From the NCBI GenBank assembly GCA_948099385.1, contig CANUEZ040000199.1:754001-818000 (forward strand): a stretch of DNA of 64,000 nt, in the 5' to 3' direction. Numbering within the stretch: position 1 is the first letter of the stretch; each line of letters opens with the position of its first letter. The translations under genes were made by a program, and so were the position numbers. Positions 55,979-64,000 of the stretch are shown here, one piece after another. The DNA is from Fasciola hepatica (Eukaryota > Platyhelminthes > Trematoda > Plagiorchiida > Fasciolidae). The notes under the pieces are model-generated. The model ran no database searches, had not been told where the DNA came from, and saw only the letters and a program-made list of their open reading frames with translations.

Positions 55979-57548
55979 GTTAATCACAAGATCCCAGAAC
56001 ATTTTGATTTTAGCCTCTTACCAATGTGCTACTTTAGAACCACTTCAAGAAATGACAGGGAAAGTGACAGCCGGCAGTGTATTAGTTTTTCAATTTAGCG
56101 AAGGACTAGTGCATGCCTAATCAGAAGTGAGTTTGCGCACAGCGAGCTCTCAAATATGCGCCAGCAATCTAAGACCGCTTACTGGAAAGACAACTACTGC
56201 AAGCCTTTGCAGAAGCCCGAATTCAACATCAGACGAGGGTAAAAGTTTAATGAATGCACTACAAAACCTCCAGGAGCGGATTGGACAACAGATAGCTTTG
56301 TCCTGGGCAAAGCAGAAGACCTAGCCAACTGGAGGCGTAGCAGAGCTCTGGTTCTGCATATTAAAGGAGGCACGAGGTACAAATCGAGACAGCGGCCTTC
56401 GCTCTTTGACCTAGTTATTACAAGACATAAATATGACAGATGGGTCAGGTTTGCTGAGACCTTTGGGTAAAAGCGACCAAGTCAGGCACGCAAAAACAGC
56501 GGGAAAATTGCGCAAAACGTTTGGAAGGATAAACGAGAGAATCAAAAGCTGTGGCTGCAGAACTAGACCGGGGGGTAAAGCATGAGGAAGCTGAGTGGGG
56601 AAATTTGGAGATACAGAAGAGTTTTGCCCCTCCCCAGGAGTGCAAATGTAGGGACAAACTGGCTTGGTGAACAGCGAAGCCTAGGCATGCAGGCAAAATG
56701 AAGGGGGAAAACTGACAGATCTTCAAGGCCACTGGTAGAAAAAGGGCCTAGTTACTGTACAACGAAGATAGAAACTCAGCCGTAAAAAATATAACGGGGG
56801 TCAAGGGGAACTTCTAAACAGAGGCCTGCCGGAGAAGCTAAACAAAGCACAAGACGTTGCTGCAGATGTGTTTCAGTCAAAGGCTTTGCATGGGAACGAA
56901 TTGGGACCTCTGGTCTCGAGGGGTGAACGTGAAATACGTAATGATGATCGGAGCGAAGCTGATGCACTAGGCTTATACTTCTATGGCGTATACTGACGTG
57001 ATGAGAGACAACAGACATCGACCGAAAACAGGAGGATGCTCTTATCCTTCCAAACCTGCAACTAAGAGAAAGGAGGACCGAAATTCTTGGAGGGACTTGA
57101 CATGCACAAGTCGGAGTGGGCTGGCCTTACACATCCAGCTATCACACAGTCATTATTTGCCATGATCGGTGGACGTGTACGCCTCCCAAATGGGCCACAT
57201 TTAGCCAAAGGAGTGTTACCTTGGGACTGGAAGTTGGCTACAGTCCTGGCCATCCACAAGGGAGAGCCACGGCCGGATAAGAAAATTTACAGTCTTGTGA
57301 GTTTCACACGCGTTTTCGGCAAGCTTTAAGGGAGACACCTACTGAGCCACAAGTTTCTCTGGAAGCACGGTACGGGTTTTAAAGAGCAAAGTTTGTCCTT
57401 CAAGCCTTATGGCATTACTAGACAGGGCACACGCCAGCTTGACCAGGGCGAAGTGGTCGATATTTGCTACCTAGATCTCATCATAGATTTTGACTGAGTC
57501 AACCATCGCCTATTGATGAGGGAACTGAAGAAGTTTGGGATAGAAGAG
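55979..57548 (+). pseudogene. L2-b LINE: endonuclease and early RT, degenerate
   Basis: The + strand shows endonuclease pieces near 56260-56480 (DWTTDSFVLGKAEDLANW, GTRYKSRQRPSLFDLVITRH, FGKSDQV-like block split by a frame change), then the EN-RT linker near 56895-57000 (GPLVSRGEREIRNDDRSEAD, ALGLYFYGVY), then RT: LPWDWKLATVLAIHKGEPR (57210-57280), SFTRVFGKL, and after frame changes LDQGEVVDICYLDLIIDFD and VNHRLLMRELKKFGI, ending at 57548 where a family B repeat starts. This copy has its own endonuclease, so it is not a continuation of the palindrome arm. Confidence 0.7.
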
Positions 57549-59100
57549 ATAATAACGGTATGTTTCTCGAGGCTGGAAGGCACGCACGAAATCATGATCA
57601 CAGTTTACAATATCGTTCAGTAAGATGAAAGTCCCACATTTTTTCAGGAGAGGGTTATTATAGCTAGAGAGGAATAATGGTGGGTAAATTTTAAATTATA
57701 TAAAGTTACAACGGGCTAAGTGGTATATATGACTCAATTTCGAGTCGAGGTGGTACTGGAATGGAACCAACTGGATGTAAGAACGTTGGGATTGTAACGT
57801 ACATGCGTGAAAATCCTCCTTATCCGTTGTCATATACTTGTTTTTTTGAGACTATGCTCTTTATTTTAATAACCCTGGAACAAATCCAACATGCATCAAT
57901 CACTACACTTCAACATTTGTTTATACTTCGCTCACTTAAAGTGGCATAATTTTGGTTCGAACTTGGACGGCCGTGACGGTGGTACCTGACATTGGCATTT
58001 GTTGAAATCTGGTCCTCGTTGTTAGACGTTGTTGCCGTACAGTTGAGGTTTCTACATATTTATATGCTTATAGCTTGGTAATCCAGTACCATGGAAGCTA
58101 CGAATCAATCTTGTTTTGGTTTTGGGATTCATTCTGAATTGGCTACGAGTTGCTTACTGCCGGAATAAACGTTACAGTGATGGGCATTATCTCTGAACGC
58201 AGAAAACACAGTGTTCACGAGGATGATGCAAGAAAATGGTCGGTGATGCTCACTCAGGTTCACTCAAAAAGATAATCGGTGATGACGCAGGGTAACAGGT
58301 AAGAGCCTCTTGAAGGCAGCCAGAGGAATGCCGGCTTTCATAGATTTTTACTAAGAAAGAAGTAGTACTCCCCGAAGAGGTGAGATAACTTTTATGAGAA
58401 GTAGCACGTATCACCTTGTCTCGAGAACTCGCGGCTGGTAGAAGAAATATGGAGTTCAAAATAAAAATAATCCGCAGGCAGAGTACAATGTCCACGAGGA
58501 GCAAAGGAACATAAGAGAGGTGGGCAAAACCCTGCACCATAGGCCAGCTATCGCTGACAAAATGAAAAACTCGTAATTTTGTTGTTTCCTGTGGCCTTTA
58601 TCGCTCTGTGTTGGGCTGATTGGACAGGGGTCTGCTGCGGCTTGTTTTTGTCTTTTCATCACGAGAAGGGAGAGGGTGTCCCCAAATCTTAGTCTCCCGC
58701 TACTCAATTAGGAGCCCTTGCATGGCGGTGTGAATGGCTTCGACATCGAGAAAGTCCTGCAGTATACGGGTATCGGCCTTCCTGGCAAACAGGGCTTTTT
58801 ATGCTAAAATGCGATTCTGCAGGCCAAACCAGCAGAGATAACACAGATTGCATCAAGTATCAAGTTTTCTTCGGTACACAAAGGATTTAGTAAGAGAATT
58901 ACTTCTATTGCGCTCCATTCTTCAGAAGATGTGCAACTTTCAGGATCAGAAGATCGTGATGAATTAGCAAGGGACCTGAAGTACGTGGTGATCTCGGCAA
59001 TCAAAAAGGACATGCTCATAAACAAAAACAGGTTCCTCTGATTACCGAAGCTTTGGGGGAAGAAAGCTCATGATAGAAAGTGGGTCATTCACATTTTGTA
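57547..59100 (-). repeat. Family B noncoding LINE-like repeat, copy 2
   Basis: Starts with AATAACGGTATGTTTCTCGAGG followed by GCACGCACGAAATCATGATCA, the common terminus shared with 13138-13195. Body blocks match copy 1: GTGTTCACGAGGATGATGCAAG near 58212, GAATGCCGGCTTTCATAGATT near 58326, ATGAGAAGTAGCACG near 58393 and CAATTAGGAGCCCTTGCATGGC near 58706 with GGCTTCGACATCGAG near 58736. It splits LINE L2-b. Sense strand is minus. The right end is approximate. Confidence 0.6.
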
Positions 59101-59720
59101 CAACGCTGTCAACAAGGGACTACGGTGTCCAAGTGACTGAGTACTTCAAGTGCGCCGAATAGTGCAATCTATCTACCCACAGAGCAAGAGGTGATTTCTT
59201 ATAGTTGCGCCCAGCACTATCTTGCAGACAAGTGAAAGTGTTCATAAATGCATACAAGAACAGTGATGAGGCCACTTATAGAACGTTGTGTACAGGCTTG
59301 GGCACGATATTTGAAAAAGGATACGGAATGCCTAAAAATGGTCTGGCGACTACCCACTAGGATAGTTGAGGGACCATGAGGGAAATCTTATAAACCACTA
59401 CTGTGGGATATGGGATTCTTGTCATTTGGGAAAAGAAGACTCAGAGGAGGCTTTACTGAGGCATCTAAAATTTTAAAGAGCTTATCGGCCACTGGTGCAG
59501 GGAATTTATTTAGACATACCACTGATCACGGAGCCAGGGCAGGTGGTGTAAAATATTTAAAGCCACACTCTGAGCTAAATGTGCGAGGAAAATTCTCCCG
59601 CAAAATGGTAGTGGAATGTAAAATGGACTAAAGAAATTAATAGTTATCACATAAGGTATAAAGCATTTTAAAAAGATGCTCGATGCCAGACGGGGGGGAC
59701 TACTCTCAGGACCAGAGTGA
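59101..59720 (+). pseudogene. L2-b LINE: RT thumb and C-terminus
   Basis: The + strand reads DYGVQVTEYFKCAE, a stop, CNLSTHRARGDFL, a stop, LRPALSCRQVKVFINAY, which aligns with HKARGELLRLRSTLSCRQPE and VFAPIY of L2-a. Further on come ATYRTLCTGLGTIFEKGYG-like and MGFLSFGKRRLRGGFTEASK (L2-a: ERRGSRGDLIETFKVMK), ending near KHFKKMLDARRGG. The RT palm with its FADD box is absent, so besides the family B insertion a deletion has removed about 700 bases. Confidence 0.65.
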
Positions 59721-59789
59721 TCAGTAGCAGGGAATTGTAGTTTACTCCGGGCTTTTCAGTTATCCAGTGCCCGTGTCTTCGACCTGAGG

Positions 59790-61770
59790 CACTAGGTATT
59801 ACGGAACGCTAACTCCATAGTTGTCTCCCGCCTGGATGATGAGAAGAGCGATCCCACTTCCTTTTCCAGCCAACTTAAGGAACATAATAATTTGTGTGAC
59901 AAAACTGGGAGGAATTATCAGAGTCGCAGCTTGGGTGCGTAAGAAAGAAGGAATTCTTAAAGTTTGATTGGCCGTGGCCACTATCAGTCCTGTCGCATTT
60001 GCGAAACTGGCTGCCCTGTTTGTTTTGGAGTTTTGTTATTCCAACTCGGTGGCACTGGAGAAGAAAGATACATCCAAGAACCGGGGACGTTTACGCTCAA
60101 GCTTCACACCCGTAAACTGGACTAGAGTTCGTGGTCCGGCTCGGGAAAAGCGACCACGTTTGAGCAGATTCCCGATCCAAGGGCTCCTCCGGGTGTGATA
60201 AATAAGATATGAAGGGATTTCGGGGGTCATGACGTCATTGCAATCAGCGAAGCCGCAGGTAGAGTTGACTGGGGTGCTCATTGTCAGGCGGTGGAAGAGG
60301 AGTGGACTGTCATCAGTGACCACCGTCTTAAGATGACACCGAGGAGCTACCAGACGATTGGAGATTGGTGCAAGTTTTCCCCATTTACAAAGGAGGCAAA
60401 CGGAGGGTGGCTTCTTACTGTCACCCAGTAAGCTCACTACCAGTCACCCTTAAGGTACTAGAGGGACGAGTCAGAGAGTGACTAAAGGAACACCTACAGA
60501 CTCACCAGCTGACCGCTAATCAGCAACGCGGGTTTGTCAACGGAAGGTCCTGCCTCACTAACCTGTTATTATTTTTCAATGAGATAGATAGCAGATTAGA
60601 CCAAGGGAAGCCAGTGGAAGTCTGCTGCTTGGACTTTCAAAAAGCCTCTGATTCAGTAAACCACCATTTCACGCCCGGCAAACTGGAGGCACTTGGAGTG
60701 GTCCCACAGATTGAGAGATGGATCGAGGATTACCTAAGTAACAGAGCTTTCTCCGCGCAGTTCAAAGACACCAGGTCTGCACTGGTTCAGGCGTGCAGTG
60801 GTGCATCACAAGGTTCCGGGCTGGGACCACTGTTGTTCCTAGTATACGTGAGTGATCTAGTAACCACACTAGACTGCCCGGGGTTACCATTCACCGATAA
60901 TATCGAAATAGCAGGTGAAACAACCTCAAGGCGACTGCAAACCGACTTAAACAGGATCAGTGCGTGGGCTGAAATGTGGGAGTTGCCACTGATTACAGCC
61001 AAAAGCAAGCAACTGCTGGCGGGCAGGGGAAGCAACGAGGACGGGTGCGTAGGGCTGTCCGTCTTAATCACGATTGAGTCCGCTGCTGTAGTAGGAGACC
61101 CAGGTGTGCTTACGTACGAAGGCTTCAAACCCGCCGAACAGTGCCCGCCAGCAGCAATCAGGCTCTTCTCAACTTGAGAAGAACGTTGGTGTCTAGAGAG
61201 ACCGGGATAATTCTTCCCATATTCAAGGTGACCGTTAGGCATCACTTGAAGACTTTTGTTCAAGCGTGGGCACCGAGCTCAGTGAAGGACAAAAAGGTGT
61301 TGAAAGACGTTCAAAGAAGGATTATTCCAATGATAAATGGGAAGCAGAGAAAGTCGTACTCGAAAGGACCAAAAGCTCCAATTCTATTCTTCCTTGGTTG
61401 TCGTAAGCCGAAGAAAGGATCTGGCAGAGTGCTATAGGTTATATGAGGGAATCACTACGACCGACAGGCCAATGCTGACTCGTTATCACAACCCTGCACT
61501 CAGGGGACACGGGCATAAATTAGACAAACCAAGAGCAAATGAGAGCTTGAGGTCATATTTCTCTTCCCACGGCGTCAGAAACAGGCAAAACGAGTTGCCT
61601 CCACAAATACTGACAGCAACCTCGATAGCTGTCTTCAAGCGCAGACTGGATGCGTGCTGGACAGGAGTATTCCCAGGCTATTACAAACAATCCCAGGAAG
61701 CCTTGTTTTATTTTAATTTTCCGTCCATTTTCCCCCACCGGACTAACTATCCTAAACTGAATCTCGTCAC
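59790..61770 (+). pseudogene. L2-c LINE: RT, with a changed catalytic box
   Basis: Blocks in order: GAWVRKKEG-type linker near 59930; PIYKGG-type block near 60390; RGFVNGRSCLTNLLLFFNEI near 60530; then the open frame 60614-61177 (187 codons): VCCLDFQKASDSVNHHF, YLSNRAFSAQF, CSGASQGSGLGPLLFLVYVS, LPFTDNIEIAGETTSRRLQ. The catalytic box is FTDN (60890-60901) instead of FADD, so the second Asp is lost. The thumb continues in 61141-61437 (HHLKTFVQAWAPSSVKDKKV) and, after a frame change, 61337-61738 (SLRSYFSSHGVRNRQNELPP, ending FPGYYKQSQEALFYFNF). The end TTGTTTTATTTTAATTTT marks the LINE 3' end near 61720. Confidence 0.8.
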
Positions 61771-64000
61771 TCCAAGCAGACTTACCACTGGTTGCATTTA
61801 CAGGGCAGCGGGTGCAAACCGCGACGAGGGTGTTCGCTTACTGCGGACCCCGAATGAACTAGTTTAGGACGCATATAAACCTCGCAGAGGGTAACGTCAA
61901 TCTTACTTACATAAACTGGGAGGCTGGTGTAAGCGTGCTGGATTTTTGGGGAGAAACCTACTTAGAATGGCCGCATGATCATGCTTTGCACCCGCATATT
62001 AGGGAAAATACCGGATATAAGGCTGGATGCGTTCCTTCTTCGTCGGATCCTGCGGTGAAAATTCTCACCAAAACGGAGCATCTGAAAAGCATCGCCGTGC
62101 ACCGCTGGGCATGAGTAACCACATGTGAGTCAAAATCACCCCAAGCATGCCGCTATCCAAAGTTCCCGCAAGGTTGGTTAGGAATGTAGTTAGCATAGAC
62201 ATAGGTGAGCTTCGCGATGGGGCGACGGGGCTGACGTGAGGCACAGAAAAGGGAGCTAACTACAAGAAAATCCGGCGGGCCAAAAGTGAGCCTCGACTAC
62301 CCTCCATGAAGGGTCTATACCCTTGAAACGAAGGAAAGGGAGGGTAAAACCAGTGAGATGGAAGGCTGCAATAACCAGGGCCATCAAAAGTGGAAACCGC
62401 AGCTGGAACTTTTGCTGAGATTCCGGCAGACGACTAGCCTGGGCCAGTCATACAAAGCCTAGGGACGAAGCTGTGAGCCTTCTGCGAACTTATAGGCAAG
62501 GACTCGAGTAAAGATGGGCTCAATAGCTACCTACAGTCAAAAGGCTCAAAGGAGGATGTTAAAGGTTCACCCCACACTGTCCACTGAGGATCACTGTATC
62601 GCCTCTGATGACCCGGGCAAAGCAGACCCATTGGGGGAATACTTTGGTGGTGTACAGAGGGTAGATATTGGGGTACGAGCCGATTTGGCCATGGTGTATC
62701 TTCCTCCGCAGTTAGGCGAGCAAAACCTTTCAGAGGGAACCGTGCGTAAGTACAAGCCACAGGTCAGAGTGACCTAATGGCATCCACCCACTTATCATCA
62801 AGCCAATGACGGATATCATAGCTCCGTCAGTATGCAAGCTGTACGGGACCACATTGGACCAGAGTGAGCTGCTCTGTGCTCCATTCGAACACAAATTCGC
62901 AAGCTTTACGTACGCGATTCAGAAGATTAAAAGAAGTGCTTGCATTTTGCAATTTATGTCTTCTATCTGTTTTGATGGAGAGTAAGCTGTATCAGGGCTT
63001 GAAAACCGCAGTTGTCGTGGCGAAAATGAGAGTGGACTTAAGTCGGTTACAGAAAACTACAGGCCGGTAAGCCTAAATAGCATCCTACGTGAAGTTTCTG
63101 AGAAGATCATCGGTGCCCACATCTACCAGCACTTGCTGGAACACTCCTCGCCGGGCCCACCTCAGCATGGATCCCTAAAAAATAGATCTTGTCTGACCAA
63201 TCCCTTGTGTTTCTTAGATGAATTGACTCGATGTTTGGACGAAGGTTAGCAAGTTGAGGTACGGTACCTTGACTTTAGTGAGACATTTGACTCTGTTAAT
63301 CATTTTTTTGCATAGCGAGATACGGACGTTTGGTAAAGGTGGGCTAGTATATAGGTGGCTGGCGGGTCCCCTCCTACTACATGACATTTTACTTCATGTT
63401 AGGGGACAGGTGCTCTAGTTTGGTGAATAGAACCATTAGGGCTCCGTCCTAGGCCAAACTCTATTCTTGTTGTTTATTAGGGACCTGGCATCCACCTTTC
63501 AACCTCTCAGTTTCGTCTTCACGAATGAAGTGAGGGTTGCTGGATCTGGGGGCCGTCCTGAACTGGGAATACAGGTGAAAAGTCACCTCTGAATGCCTGT
63601 AAAAGCCGTTTGTTGTCAAGGCCAACAGAAATCCTATCTGCGGCCTATTACCAAAGGCTGCTCACCATAGAATCAGCCAGTAGGGTTAAGGTCCTCGGGG
63701 TGGTCAGGAGCATTGACTTCAACTGGTCGGACCAGTGCAGCGCTGCTGCATGAAAGGCTCGTCGTGAGATCTTTAGAGTACGATCAGCGTTGTCTTGCCG
63801 GCAGCTGGAAATGTTCATTCCTATTTACATCGCTATAGGCCGACCTCTTCTAGAAGGTAGCAAGCAAGCTTGGTCAAGTTTCTACAAAACGGAAGCCGCC
63901 CGCTTGAAGAGAGTTCAAAGTCTTACCACGCGAATGACAGAGGGGCGGGGGGGGGGTAAAATGTACAAGCAGGGGATCTGTGATCTGAATTTTTTCTTGT
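61765..64000 (+). pseudogene. L2-d LINE: endonuclease to RT thumb, degenerate, runs off right edge
   Basis: Aligns with L2-a in the same order: TPSRLTTGCIYRAAGANRDE (L2-a VNVVCVFRQPSTNHEE), VRLLRTPNELV, then in other frames LGMSNH-type GKSDH remnant near 62105, LLRTYR near 62480, LGEYFGGVQRVDIGVRADLA near 62625 (L2-a LGEYFGSVHRMDGGVRVDLA), CPHLPALAGTL / HIYQHLLEHSS near 63115-63145, KNRSCLTNPLCFLDELTR near 63180-63230, CSSLVNRT near 63410, and KWSDQ-like and CRQLEMFIPIYIAI near 63800. Many frame changes and stops; no intact FADD visible. It provides the uninterrupted template that shows where L2-a is split. Confidence 0.7.

Noticed and set aside
54751..57548. Palindrome right arm and following + strand LINE as one copy
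   Set aside because: The part after 55979 has its own endonuclease, so it is a separate copy.

Overview
This 64 kb window looks like eukaryotic repeat-rich DNA, most likely from a parasitic flatworm (trematode or cestode). That assignment is an inference from the mix of elements: a CsRn1/Boudicca-like Gypsy LTR element, BEL/Pao elements, a Penelope-like element (PLE), and several CR1-group LINEs with ATT-type tails. I found no host protein gene, no tRNA or rRNA gene, no CRISPR array and nothing bacterial. Practically every recognisable coding stretch is a retrotransposon fragment, usually broken by stops and frameshifts.

Layout. 1-1400: noncoding LINE-3'-end repeat (family C, +). 2155-3745: noncoding family A fragment (-). 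About 4540-10930: one long degenerate BEL/Pao element (+) from Gag zinc knuckles to integrase, split by a PLE (-, 6120-8060) with a nearby inverted piece of BEL. 13126-14290: family B repeat. 15700-17460: degenerate Gypsy RT/RNase H (+). 18290-20040: CR1 LINE copy 3 (+). 20580-25340: second BEL/Pao pol (-), split by about 1.5 kb of unclassified DNA. 25372-41460: CR1 LINE copy 2 (-), into which a complete Gypsy element with two 718 bp LTRs (32420-39558) has inserted; that Gypsy itself carries a smaller insertion. 41954-54711: an older CR1/L2-like LINE (L2-a, -) cut into three pieces by an almost intact CR1 LINE (43148-51275) and a family C repeat (about 51781-53225). 53280-55978: a huge, apparently perfect palindrome with 1228 bp arms and a 243 bp spacer. 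55979-64000: at least three more L2-like LINE copies (+), one split by a family B repeat.

Best candidates for something worth following: (1) the palindrome, whose inner junction lies at a LINE 3' terminus sharing a 10 bp microhomology with the arm; (2) the CR1 element at 43148-51275, with ORF1 open except for a possible frameshift in a T6 run, ORF2 open except for one TAA, and apparently a 3' untranslated region of more than 3 kb shared with copy 2; (3) a common short 3' terminus attached to otherwise unrelated noncoding bodies (families A, B, C), suggesting modular LINE parasites. Family assignments rest on reading conserved motifs by eye; clade names, boundaries and percent identities are approximate.
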